Shown here: one piece after another, positions 52,819-61,072 of the stretch | Position numbering within the stretch: the first letter of the stretch is position 1 | How the letters are laid out: every line of letters starts with the position of its first letter | Assembly (NCBI GenBank): GCA_036012905.1 | Contig: DASCQF010000126.1 | Coordinates: 1-64,000 of the forward strand | Length of the DNA stretch: 64,000 nucleotides | Origin: NP936 sp002726085 | GTDB lineage: Bacteria; Acidobacteriota; Vicinamibacteria; Vicinamibacterales; UBA8438 | Direction of reading: 5' to 3' | Made by a program: the position numbers and the translations under genes | Notes under the pieces: model-generated | The model's input: only the letters and a program-made list of their open reading frames with translations | Databases searched by the model: none | What the model was told of the DNA's origin: nothing

Positions 52819-54723
52819 CTATGCCTGAGGCAATGGCTTGCCGAGCGACGGCACGACCGGCGGTCGCTCCGTCTCCGGGCTGATGGGCTGGTCCGACGCG
52901 ACCGGCACCGCCTGGACCGGCACAGCCTCCTCCAGCGGCAGACCCGAGACGATCCGCGTAACCTGCTTGCCAGTGAGCACCTCGCGGGTCAGCAACTCCT
53001 CGGCGACCTGCAGGAGCTCGCTCTTCTTCTCCTTGAGAATGGTGCGGGCGCGGTCGTAGTTGTCGGTGACGATCCGCTTGATCTCCTGGTCGATCCTGTT
53101 CGCGGTTTCCTCGCTGTGGTCCTTGTGCTGCGTGAAGTCACGCCCCAAGAAGACCTGCTCCTCCTTCTTGCCGAAGGTCACCGGCCCGACGGCCTCGCTC
53201 ATGCCCCACTCGCAAACCATTTTGTGGGCGAGGTCGGTGACTCGGTCGAGATCGTTGCCCGCACCGGTCGTCACCGTCGTGTTGGTGATCTCTTCGGCGA
53301 TCCGGCCACCAAGCAGCACCGCGACCTGGTCATGCAGATACTCGGCCGAGTAGCTGTGCTTGTCGTCGACCGGCAGCTGCTGCGTGACACCGAGCGCCTG
53401 GCCTCGCGGGATGATCGTAACCTTGTGGACCGGGTCGGAATGCTCCAGCACGACGCCCAACAGGGCGTGACCCGCCTCGTGGAGCGCCGTCACCTGCTTC
53501 TCCTCGTCGCTGATGACAAGTGACCGGCGCTCCGAGCCCATCATCACCTTGTCCTTGGCGAACTCGAAGTCCTGCATCATGACGGTCTTCTGGTTGAAGC
53601 GCGCCGCGTTGAGCGCCGCCTCGTTGACGAGGTTCGCCAGATCCGCGCCGCAGAAGCCGACCGAGCCCCGCGCCACCACGTGGAGGTCCACGTCGTCGGC
53701 CAGCGGGATTTTGCGGGTGTGGACCCCGAGAATACCCTCCCGGCCCTTGACGTCCGGTCGGTTCACGACGATCCGCCGGTCGAAGCGTCCCGGCCGCAGC
53801 AAGGCCGGGTCCAGGACGTCGGGACGGTTGGTCGCCGACACGAGAATGACCCCTTCGTTCGACTCGAACCCGTCCATCTCGACCAGGAGCTGATTCAGGG
53901 TCTGCTCCCGCTCGTCGTGGCCGCCGCCCAGACCGGCGCCTCGATGCCGGCCCACGGCGTCTATTTCATCGATGAACACGATACAGGGCGCATTCTTCTT
54001 CCCCTGTTCGAACAGGTCGCGGACCCGCGAGGCGCCGACACCGACGAACATCTCGACGAAGTCCGACCCGCTGATGGAGAAGAACGGCACGTTCGCTTCA
54101 CCGGCGACAGCCCGTGCGAGCAACGTCTTGCCGGTTCCCGGAGGCCCCATCAGCAGGACGCCTTTCGGAATACGGCCACCCAGCTTCTGGAACTTCTGCG
54201 GCTCTCGGAGAAACTCGATGACCTCCTCCAACTCCTCCTTCGGCTCGTCGACACCGGCGACGTCCTTGAAGGTCGCCTTCTTCTGTGTGCTCGACGACAA
54301 CTTCGCCCGGCTCTTGCCGAACGACAGCGCCTTGTTGCCGCCGCTCTGGACCTGCCGCATGAAAAAGATCCAGAACCCGATAATCAACAGAATCGGCGCC
54401 CAGGCATACAAGAGGCTTGCCCAGGGACTCGGGGCTGCCTCCTTCGCGTCAACCATGACGTCGCGCTCGAGGAGCGTGTTGACCAACCCTTCGTACTGAG
54501 GAGGAGCATATGTGGTGAACTGCTGGCCGCTCGAGTCGGTGCCGGTGATCTCGTTCCCGGTGAGCTCGACCCGGTCGACCTGACCTGTATTCACCCACTG
54601 CATGAACTCGCTAAAGCTCACCGGGGAATCTCCGTTCCGGAGCTGTGACGAGAGGTTCCAGATCAGGGCCACCACGACCACCAGAACCATCCAGAAGAGC
54701 AGACTGCGCGTCGTCGAGTTCAC
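52819..54723 (-). CDS. ftsH: ATP-dependent zinc metalloprotease FtsH
   Basis: Membrane AAA protease for quality control and regulated proteolysis. Two helices (near residues 8-25 and 105-125) flank a periplasmic domain. The AAA module has Walker A GPPGTGKTLLARAVAG, the pore loop FVEMFVGVGA, Walker B CIVFIDEIDA, and SRH RPGRFDRRIVV. The protease site is HEAGHALLG with distal Asp in GAGNDLDRVTDLA. GTG start overlaps the tilS stop by 4 nt. The C-terminal tail is Pro-rich. Confidence 0.96.
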   Translation of the reverse strand: MNSTTRSLLFWMVLVVVVALIWNLSSQLRNGDSPVSFSEFMQWVNTGQVDRVELTGNEITGTDSSGQQFTTYAPPQYEGLVNTLLERDVMVDAKEAAPSPWASLLYAWAPILLIIGFWIFFMRQVQSGGNKALSFGKSRAKLSSSTQKKATFKDVAGVDEPKEELEEVIEFLREPQKFQKLGGRIPKGVLLMGPPGTGKTLLARAVAGEANVPFFSISGSDFVEMFVGVGASRVRDLFEQGKKNAPCIVFIDEIDAVGRHRGAGLGGGHDEREQTLNQLLVEMDGFESNEGVILVSATNRPDVLDPALLRPGRFDRRIVVNRPDVKGREGILGVHTRKIPLADDVDLHVVARGSVGFCGADLANLVNEAALNAARFNQKTVMMQDFEFAKDKVMMGSERRSLVISDEEKQVTALHEAGHALLGVVLEHSDPVHKVTIIPRGQALGVTQQLPVDDKHSYSAEYLHDQVAVLLGGRIAEEITNTTVTTGAGNDLDRVTDLAHKMVCEWGMSEAVGPVTFGKKEEQVFLGRDFTQHKDHSEETANRIDQEIKRIVTDNYDRARTILKEKKSELLQVAEELLTREVLTGKQVTRIVSGLPLEEAVPVQAVPVASDQPISPETERPPVVPSLGKPLPQA

Positions 54724-56141
54724 GAGTTATCTCCCAAAGTTCTCACTCTCAAGATTAGCACGCTTGCCGCAGCACCCGTGACCCGAAATTCGTCACTGAC
54801 CGCCTGACCCACGACCCAGACGATGCGGTTCCTGTCATCGAGCACCAGCGGGATCCGAGACCGATCGACGCGGCTCACCTTGCGGTCGACAAACAGATCC
54901 TGGAGCTTTTTCCGGTGCCCGCGGAGTCCGAGCGGCCGAAATCGGTCCCCAGGCCGCCAGTTCCGCACCGCGAGCGGACCTGCCGCCGCCACCGCGACCG
55001 TCCGCTCGAACGCCGGGTTTCCGCCTGTTTTCGGCCACGCGAATGGCACACTGAGGCCCATTTCGGCCGGCTCCGCGCTTATCGTCACACCGGCCTCTGG
55101 AACCGACACCTCTCCGGGCACATCGAGCCGATAGGCAAACGACTCGGCCCTGTCGACCGTCCCCCGACCGGCCCGGGCAGTCAGGCGGATGATACTCTCG
55201 AGCCGGTCGGCCCGGCACCCCGGAAAATCGACCCGTCCTGTCACCGCCGTGGCCAGTCGGCGGAGCCGCTCGATGTGGTCAAAGCCGACAGAGCGACCCG
55301 AGACCAGACCCAGCACATTGCGCGCGACCCGCCTCCCCAGCGCCGGATGCAGCGCCGCCAAGCCGGCCGCGTCGACCTCCACACCCGTCTTGGTACTTTT
55401 GACGAGACCGGAGCTCATTTCGTTTGCGGCATGGGCGAGCCATTCGGCCTCGGCCCGTGCGATCTCGGCTTCCCGCGCCAGCACCTCGACGACACGGGGC
55501 GAATACCCCTGAAGATGTGGGATCAGATCGTGCCGGATCCGGTTTCGCGGCACCCGGCGGTCGAGATTGGATGCGTCTTCGCGGAATGACACTTCCCTCG
55601 CCGCCAAATATGCACGCAACTCCGCGCGCGTCACCCTCAACAGCGGGCGCACGACCTTGCCCGCACGGGGTCGGATGGCCGACAACCCCTCGGTACCGGC
55701 TCCACGCAGCAGCCGCAGCAGAAAGGTCTCGGCCTGGTCGTCGATCGTGTGGCCAAGCGCCACTCGGCACGCATCAAGGCGGTCGGCTGCGCGGTCGAAG
55801 AACGCGTACCGCGCGCGGTGACCGGCATGCTCGACGGAGATCCGCTCGGAACGCGACAACTCGGCCACATCGGCCGACTCGACAACGCACGGCACGTCGA
55901 ACCGGCTTGCCAGGTCCCGGCACAAACGCTCGTCTTCATCGGATTCCCGCGACCGCAACCGGTGATTGAGATGCGCCACACCGGCCAGCGTCAGGGCGTT
56001 CCGTTCGGCCAGCTCGGCGAGCAAATAGAGCAGCGCGACCGAATCTCCGCCGCCCGACACCGCGGCCAGCACCCGTCCGCCAGGCGGGATCAGCGCCTGT
56101 CGACGAACGAACACGAGCACACGCTCAGCAAGTGGGTCCAT
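54720..56141 (-). CDS. tilS: tRNA(Ile)-lysidine synthetase
   Basis: Changes C34 of the CAU-anticodon isoleucine tRNA to lysidine so that it reads AUA. The PP-loop is AAVSGGGDSVALLYLL. The HTIDDQAETFLLRLLRGAGTEGLSAI and RNRIRHDLIPHL segments are diagnostic. The C-terminal domain (WRPGDRFRPLGLRGHRKKLQDLFVDRKV) is present. It is followed by ftsH, as in many bacteria, and lies next to a CAT-anticodon tRNA gene. Confidence 0.95.
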   Translation of the reverse strand: MDPLAERVLVFVRRQALIPPGGRVLAAVSGGGDSVALLYLLAELAERNALTLAGVAHLNHRLRSRESDEDERLCRDLASRFDVPCVVESADVAELSRSERISVEHAGHRARYAFFDRAADRLDACRVALGHTIDDQAETFLLRLLRGAGTEGLSAIRPRAGKVVRPLLRVTRAELRAYLAAREVSFREDASNLDRRVPRNRIRHDLIPHLQGYSPRVVEVLAREAEIARAEAEWLAHAANEMSSGLVKSTKTGVEVDAAGLAALHPALGRRVARNVLGLVSGRSVGFDHIERLRRLATAVTGRVDFPGCRADRLESIIRLTARAGRGTVDRAESFAYRLDVPGEVSVPEAGVTISAEPAEMGLSVPFAWPKTGGNPAFERTVAVAAAGPLAVRNWRPGDRFRPLGLRGHRKKLQDLFVDRKVSRVDRSRIPLVLDDRNRIVWVVGQAVSDEFRVTGAAASVLILRVRTLGDNS

Positions 56142-56153
56142 GGGTCTACGTTC

Positions 56154-56247
56154 TTGGGATTTGGGGTTCGGGATTCGAGGTGGTTGGCGCCCCGCTCCGT
56201 CTCGGGCGCCATCAATTCCAGCCCGGATCCCGATTCCCGTATCCCAG
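56154..56247. repeat. Nested hairpin element with heptamer arms
   Basis: The left arm has units TTGGGAT, TTGGGGT, TCGGGAT, TCGAGG. The right arm, reverse-complemented, reads CTGGGATACGGGAATCGGGA and matches about 22 of 30 positions. Inside lies a perfect GGCGCCC/GGGCGCC stem (56186-56192 and 56204-56210). The whole 94 bp folds as one long imperfect hairpin between tilS and the tRNA gene. Confidence 0.55.
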
Positions 56248-56337
56248 TGTCAGGCAGGCTGTGCGCGCTTCAGCAGCCTGCGTCGGATGGCGGCCCGGCC
56301 TGCGCGCGGGCCGGTTCGACCCCGGTGGCGAGCGAGA

Positions 56338-56414
56338 TGGTGCCGGTGCAGGGACTTGAACCCCGGACAACGCGGATATGAGCCGCGTGCTCTAACCAAC
56401 TGAGCTACACCGGC
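56338..56414 (-). tRNA. tRNA with CAT anticodon (tRNA-Met elongator type)
   Basis: Full cloverleaf with encoded CCA. Acceptor stem GCCGGTG/CACCGGC, D-arm GCTC...GAGC, anticodon stem CGCGG/CCGCG with loop CTCATAT (anticodon CAT), T-arm with TTCAAGT loop, discriminator A. The first acceptor pair is normal G-C, so it is not an initiator. G4-C69 and G5-C68 disagree with the C4-G69/C5-G68 pairs known for TilS-dependent tRNA-Ile2, so elongator Met is favoured. Ile2 is not excluded given the neighbouring tilS. Confidence 0.9.
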
Positions 56415-56551
56415 GAAGCTAGATGTATTGTATCAACTCCGAGCTTCGGGCCTCTGGGCCTTCGGAGGACCGCGGACGGGCTCCGCCGTCCAGGCAGGCT
56501 GGCTGTGACCGAGGAGCAACGCAGCCCAGGCGGGCGCCTCGCCAGGAAAAC

Positions 56552-57598
56552 CTAGAGAATAAGCATCGCGTCGCCATAGCTGTAAAAGCGGTAGTCTCGG
56601 TGGACCGCTTCGGCGTAGGCCGCCAGCAGAGGCTCCCGTCCGGCGAAGGCGCAGGCGAGCATCAGCAACGACGACCGTGGCAGATGAAAGTTGGTGAACA
56701 GGGCCCCAATGACCCTGAATGTCACGCCGGGAAACAGATACAGGTCGGTGACCCCGACGCCGGCAGACAGACGACCGCCCCCCTTCCGAACCGCCGTTTC
56801 GAGCGTGCGGCACGTAGTGGTGCCAACCGCCACGATCCGTCGTCCCGAATCGAGCGCTCGGTTGACCGCGGCGGCGGTGGCCGCCGGCACATCGTATGCC
56901 TCCGGCTCGACACGGTGCTCCTCGACCCGCTCCACGCGGATCGGCTGAAACGTGCCATACCCAACGTGCAGAGTCACCCGTTCGACCTCGATCCCCCGCT
57001 TCCGGAGACGCCTCAGCAGGGCGTGGGTCAGATGGAGTCCGGCTGTCGGCGCCGCCACGGAGCCGCGGACCGTCGCATACACGGTCTGGTACCGCTCGCC
57101 GTCGATCGTGTCGTCCGGTCGCTTGATGTAGGGTGGCAGTGGCACGTGTCCGAGCCTGTCGATTGCCGATTCGACCGAGGTCCCGTCCTCTACCCAGAGC
57201 CGGACAGTGCGCCGCCCGTGAAACCGGCGCTCGAGCACCTCGCCGCGCAGCCGGAGGCCGTCGGTTTCGAACACGACAGCGGCGCCAACCCGCAGCTTCT
57301 GCCCAGGATGCATCAGGGCGTCCCACCGCTCGTCGTCGATTCGAGCAAGCAGCAGACACTCGACCGCCCCGCCACTCGGCACACGATGGCCGAGCAGCCG
57401 CGCCGGAAACACCCGTGTGTCATTCACGACGACTAGATCGCTCGGCGACAGCAATTCGGGCAGATCGGTGACCGTCCGGTGCGACAGCACGCCACTGCCG
57501 CGGTCGAGGACCAGCAACCGCGCCGCCTCCCGGTCGGACGTCGGCGATTGCGCAATCCGATCCGCCGGCAGCTCGAAATCGAAGTCGGAGACGAGCAT
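56552..57598 (-). CDS. queA: S-adenosylmethionine:tRNA ribosyltransferase-isomerase
   Basis: Transfers the ribosyl part of SAM to preQ1 in tRNA, giving epoxyqueuosine. FELPADRIAQSP, VVNDTRVFPARL, GSVAAPTAGLHLT, HVGYGTFQPIRVE and TNFHLPRSSLLMLACAF are all family hallmarks. The ATG at 57598 gives 348 aa; the upstream ORF extension reaches into the repeat region. Works with queC/queE at 41-43 kb. Confidence 0.96.
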   Translation of the reverse strand: MLVSDFDFELPADRIAQSPTSDREAARLLVLDRGSGVLSHRTVTDLPELLSPSDLVVVNDTRVFPARLLGHRVPSGGAVECLLLARIDDERWDALMHPGQKLRVGAAVVFETDGLRLRGEVLERRFHGRRTVRLWVEDGTSVESAIDRLGHVPLPPYIKRPDDTIDGERYQTVYATVRGSVAAPTAGLHLTHALLRRLRKRGIEVERVTLHVGYGTFQPIRVERVEEHRVEPEAYDVPAATAAAVNRALDSGRRIVAVGTTTCRTLETAVRKGGGRLSAGVGVTDLYLFPGVTFRVIGALFTNFHLPRSSLLMLACAFAGREPLLAAYAEAVHRDYRFYSYGDAMLIL

Positions 57599-57636
57599 GG
57601 GAACGAAACGCGGATCCAGGCTCTCCGCATCACTCA

Positions 57637-57806
57637 GGCTACGGGCTACAGGCTTCAGGCGCTCTTGGGGTGCGCTCGACACGGCACAACTGCGCCGGAT
57701 GTAGCCGACCCCACACCGGTCGCCCGGCCAGGCGGCGCGCACGCAGCCGACTGGCCAGAGCGCCTGTAGCCCGTAGCCTGCAGCCTATTGCCCGTAGCCT
57801 GCAACC
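57637..57806. repeat. Inverted pair of heptamer arrays (GGCTACA type)
   Basis: Left array (57638-57665): GGCTACG, GGCTACA, GGCTTCA, GGCGCTC. Right array, read in reverse complement (from 57806): GGTTGCA, GGCTACG, GGCAATA, GGCTGCA, GGCTACG, GGCTACA, GGCGCTC. The two arms face each other across ~100 bp and differ by whole 7-bp units. This fills the 57599-57819 gap between queA and fabH. Confidence 0.65.
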
Positions 57807-57819
57807 AGGTGTACGTCGC

Positions 57820-58857
57820 TCAATATGCCCACCGTAGCAGCACGGCACCGACGGTGAACCCGGCGCCGACCGAGGCGAGCAGCACGAGGTCGCCCTTCTT
57901 CAGCCGACCGGCTGCAAGCGCGTCGGCCAGGGCCAGCGGAATGGTGGCGCCGGTCGTGTTTCCGAAGCGGTCGATATTGATGACCACCTTCTCCTCCGGA
58001 AGGCCGAGCTGGTCGGCAGCGGCCATGATGATCCGCCGGTTCGCCTGATGCGACACGAAGAGATCCACATCGCTCGCCTGCAACCGATTTCGGTCGAGAA
58101 TTCGACGGCTGATCTCGCCGGTCTTCCGCACCGCAAACTTGAATACCGCCGCACCGTCCTGATGCACGTAGTGCAGCCGCTGGTCGACCGTCTCGTGTGA
58201 GGCCGGCAACCGGCTGCCCCCAGCCGGCATACGCAGCGCCTGACCGCCGCTACCGTCCACCTCGTGGGCGAAATCGATGACACGCAGCGCCGGGTCCACC
58301 GCGGGCGACACGACAACCGCTCCCGCACCGTCACCGAAGATCACACAGGTCGTGCGATCTTCGTAGTTGATGATCCGAGACATGACGTCGGCCCCGATGG
58401 CCAGCGCATGGTCGTGCGCCCCGGCGGCCACCATCTGGACAGCGGTGGTCAGCGAGTAGGTGAACCCGGAGCAGGCGGCGCCCAGATCGAATCCCCAGGC
58501 CCCCTTGGCACCGATCTTGTCCTGGACCAAACAGGCGGTGCTCGGGAAGAACGTGTCTGGCGTGGTCGTCCCGACCACGAGAAACTCGATGTCAGTCGGT
58601 GTCAGGTGCGCCTGTTCTATCGCGCCCTGCGCCGCCTCGGCCGCCAGATCCGAGGTCGCCACGTCGTCGTCGGCGATATGGCGCTCTCGAACACCGGTGC
58701 GCTGCAGGATCCACTCGTTCGACGTGTCGACCATTCGCTCGAGGTCGGCGTTGGTCAGCACCCGCGGTGGCACACAGGTGGCCAGCGAGGAGATCTGCAC
58801 GCGCCGAAGCACCCGCGACCGACCGTCATCGGTTGGGCTCATGACCGCGTCGCTCAT
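57820..58857 (-). CDS. fabH: Beta-ketoacyl-[acyl-carrier-protein] synthase III
   Basis: Starts fatty-acid chains by joining acyl-CoA to malonyl-ACP. The Cys-His-Asn triad is in DLGAACSGFTYSL, VSHQANRRII and DRFGNTTGATIP. The N-terminal WILQRTGVRERHIA is typical. A ~20-residue N-terminal extension exceeds E. coli FabH. No other fab genes are adjacent. Confidence 0.93.
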   Translation of the reverse strand: MSDAVMSPTDDGRSRVLRRVQISSLATCVPPRVLTNADLERMVDTSNEWILQRTGVRERHIADDDVATSDLAAEAAQGAIEQAHLTPTDIEFLVVGTTTPDTFFPSTACLVQDKIGAKGAWGFDLGAACSGFTYSLTTAVQMVAAGAHDHALAIGADVMSRIINYEDRTTCVIFGDGAGAVVVSPAVDPALRVIDFAHEVDGSGGQALRMPAGGSRLPASHETVDQRLHYVHQDGAAVFKFAVRKTGEISRRILDRNRLQASDVDLFVSHQANRRIIMAAADQLGLPEEKVVINIDRFGNTTGATIPLALADALAAGRLKKGDLVLLASVGAGFTVGAVLLRWAY

Positions 58858-58898
58858 TTCTGCCGCATCATCCTTTCTTCAGACACGCGACCACGGTA

Positions 58899-59930
58899 CT
58901 ACCAGAGCCGGCTCTCGCGGTCTGGCACCGGCATACCGAAGTAATCGTAGGCGCGGGCGGTCGCCACCCGCCCACGGGGAGTCCTATCGAGGAATCCAAT
59001 CTGGATCAGAAACGGCTCGTAGATATCCTCGATCGCCTCCTTCTCCTCGCTGATGGCGGCGGCAATGCTGTTCAAGCCGACCGGTCCACCCCCGAACTTG
59101 TCGATGATGGCCCGGAGCAGCCGCCGGTCCGCTTCGTCGAATCCGTTGGTATCCACCTCGAGCAACTCCAGCGCCCGCAACGCCACCGGCCGGGTGATGG
59201 CGCCATCAGCCCGCACCTGGGCGAAGTCTCGCACGCGGCGCAGCAGCCGGTTGGCCACCCGCGGGGTGCCGCGCGAGCGACGGGCGAGCTCGGCGGTGGC
59301 ATCGTCGTCGATCGGCACGCCGAAGATCCCGGCCGAGCGCCGGACAATCTCCTGGAGGTCCACGTCGCGGTAGAAATCCAGCCGATGGACGATACCAAAT
59401 CTGGCGCGTAGCGGCGACGTGAGCAGCCCGGCGCGGGTCGTCGCCCCGATTAAGGTGAACCGCTGCACCGGCACCTTCACCGAGCGCGCGCTCGGTCCCT
59501 GGCCGATGATGATGTCGAGCTCGTAGTCCTCCATCGCCGGATAGAGGATCTCCTCGATCACCGGGCTCATCCTGTGAATCTCGTCGATGAAGAGCACCTC
59601 GTGCTCTTTGAGATTCGTCAGGATGGCGGCCAGGTCACCGGGCTTCTCCAGCACGGGCCCTGCCGTCGTCCTGATCGGCACGCCGAGCTCGTTGGCAATG
59701 ACATAAGCCAGGGTGGTCTTGCCGAGCCCAGGCGGGCCGTAGAGCAGGACATGGTCGAGCGCTTCGCCACGCTGCCGTGTGGCCGCGATGGAGACCTCGA
59801 GGTTCTCGCGCAGTCGCTCCTGGCCGACATAGGTGTCGAGGCTCCGAGGGCGCAACCCCTCCTCGAACTGGTCGTCGTCACCCAGCCTGACCGAGCTGAC
59901 CACACGACTTGGCGAGTCCTCGTCGGTCAT
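58899..59930 (-). CDS. ruvB: Holliday junction branch-migration ATPase
   Basis: AAA+ motor that drives branch migration with RuvA. Walker A YGPPGLGKTTLAYVIA, Walker B VLFIDEIHRM, sensor IGATTRAGLLTSPLRARFGI, and the C-terminal winged helix ending RTPRGRVATARAYDYFG. 343 aa is standard. It overlaps ruvA by 4 nt. Confidence 0.97.
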   Translation of the reverse strand: MTDEDSPSRVVSSVRLGDDDQFEEGLRPRSLDTYVGQERLRENLEVSIAATRQRGEALDHVLLYGPPGLGKTTLAYVIANELGVPIRTTAGPVLEKPGDLAAILTNLKEHEVLFIDEIHRMSPVIEEILYPAMEDYELDIIIGQGPSARSVKVPVQRFTLIGATTRAGLLTSPLRARFGIVHRLDFYRDVDLQEIVRRSAGIFGVPIDDDATAELARRSRGTPRVANRLLRRVRDFAQVRADGAITRPVALRALELLEVDTNGFDEADRRLLRAIIDKFGGGPVGLNSIAAAISEEKEAIEDIYEPFLIQIGFLDRTPRGRVATARAYDYFGMPVPDRESRLW

Positions 59931-60523
59931 CGCGCGAGCTCTTTTAGCGCCCGTCTGAGGGTTTGCTCAAATGCGCCGTCTCCCGCCGCGAGTGCCGCAT
60001 CCACGGCCCGTTCGGCCAGCGGCCGGTGGTAGCCGAGATTGAGGAGCGCCGACAGCAGGTCGCCTCGCATGTCGGTCTCGCCCACGTCGATGTCCGGGCC
60101 GTCGCGCTCGAGGTCGAGCGTCGCCGGCAGTCGGTCCTTCAGCTCCAGCCCGATCCGCTCGGCGGTCTTCTTGCCAACGCCCGGAATGCCAGTCAGCCGC
60201 ACGACGTCCCCCTGACGCACGGCCCGGACGAGGTCGGCGGACTCGATCCCGGACAGGACCGCGAGCGCGAGCCGCGGACCGATACCGGTGATGCCGATCA
60301 GCTGCTCGAACAGCTTGAGCTCGAGCAGGGTCGCGAAACCGAACAGCGCGAGCGTGTCCTCCCGCACATGGGTATGCACGCGAAACACGACGTCGCCCCC
60401 CGGCTCACCCAGCCCGTAGAAGGTGGACAACGGGACCTGCACGTCGTAGCCGACTCCCTGGACGTCGACGATGACCCGGTTCGGCTGTTTCTCGACCAAT
60501 CGGCCGCAAAGGCGCGCAATCAT
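59927..60523 (-). CDS. ruvA: Holliday junction DNA-binding subunit
   Basis: Tetramer that clamps Holliday junctions and loads RuvB. VGYDVQVPLSTFYGLGE, the HhH pairs LFEQLIGITGIGPRLALAVLS and VVRLTGIPGVGKKTAERIGLEL are diagnostic. C-terminal domain III (LLSALLNLGYHRPLAERAVDAAL) binds RuvB. It lies three bases after ruvC. Confidence 0.96.
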   Translation of the reverse strand: MIARLCGRLVEKQPNRVIVDVQGVGYDVQVPLSTFYGLGEPGGDVVFRVHTHVREDTLALFGFATLLELKLFEQLIGITGIGPRLALAVLSGIESADLVRAVRQGDVVRLTGIPGVGKKTAERIGLELKDRLPATLDLERDGPDIDVGETDMRGDLLSALLNLGYHRPLAERAVDAALAAGDGAFEQTLRRALKELAR

Positions 60524-60526
60524 CCC

Positions 60527-61072
60527 TCACCCTTGCGGACGAAAATGGCGCCAGCTCCGCGGACCGACGGTGTGGCCGGTCTCACCGGCGCGTGTCTGCG
60601 GAGACGACGCCGTGTGGGCATGGCAGACCGCGATGGCCAGCGCATCCGACACATCGTACGGGGACGGCGCCTCCTCGAGTCCAAGCAGTAGCGCAATCAT
60701 CTGCTGGACCTGACTCTTGTCCGCCCGTCCATACCCCACGACCGCCGATTTGACCTCGGTTGGCGCATACTCCGCCACCGGCAGGCCGGCCTTGGAGGCG
60801 GCCAGGATCGCCACTCCCCGGACGTGCCCCAACTTCAGCGCGCTGCGCGCATTTCGGGCGTAGAAGACATCCTCGATCGCAACCCACTCCGGACGATGCG
60901 CGGCCAACAGCGAGGCCAGCTCGTCGTATATCCGAGTCAGCTTATCTGGAAACGGGGTGCGGGCAGACACCGCGATGGCGCCGCACACTACGAGGCGGCA
61001 TCGGCTGCCATCGGTATCGATACAGCCATACCCGGTGCACGCGGAGCCGGGGTCGATCCCGAAAATCCTCAC
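60527..61072 (-). CDS. ruvC: Crossover junction endodeoxyribonuclease
   Basis: Resolves Holliday junctions by paired nicks. The catalytic acids lie in IFGIDPGSACTGYGCI, VAIEDVFYARNARSALKLG and DVSDALAIAVCHAH. Start GTG at 61072 overlaps the yebC stop. Completes ruvC-ruvA-ruvB. The C-terminus is slightly longer than usual. Confidence 0.95.
   Translation of the reverse strand: MRIFGIDPGSACTGYGCIDTDGSRCRLVVCGAIAVSARTPFPDKLTRIYDELASLLAAHRPEWVAIEDVFYARNARSALKLGHVRGVAILAASKAGLPVAEYAPTEVKSAVVGYGRADKSQVQQMIALLLGLEEAPSPYDVSDALAIAVCHAHTASSPQTRAGETGHTVGPRSWRHFRPQG

Noticed and set aside
56338..56414. Initiator tRNA-Met
   Set aside because: The first acceptor pair is a normal G-C and the anticodon stem lacks the three consecutive G-C pairs of initiators.
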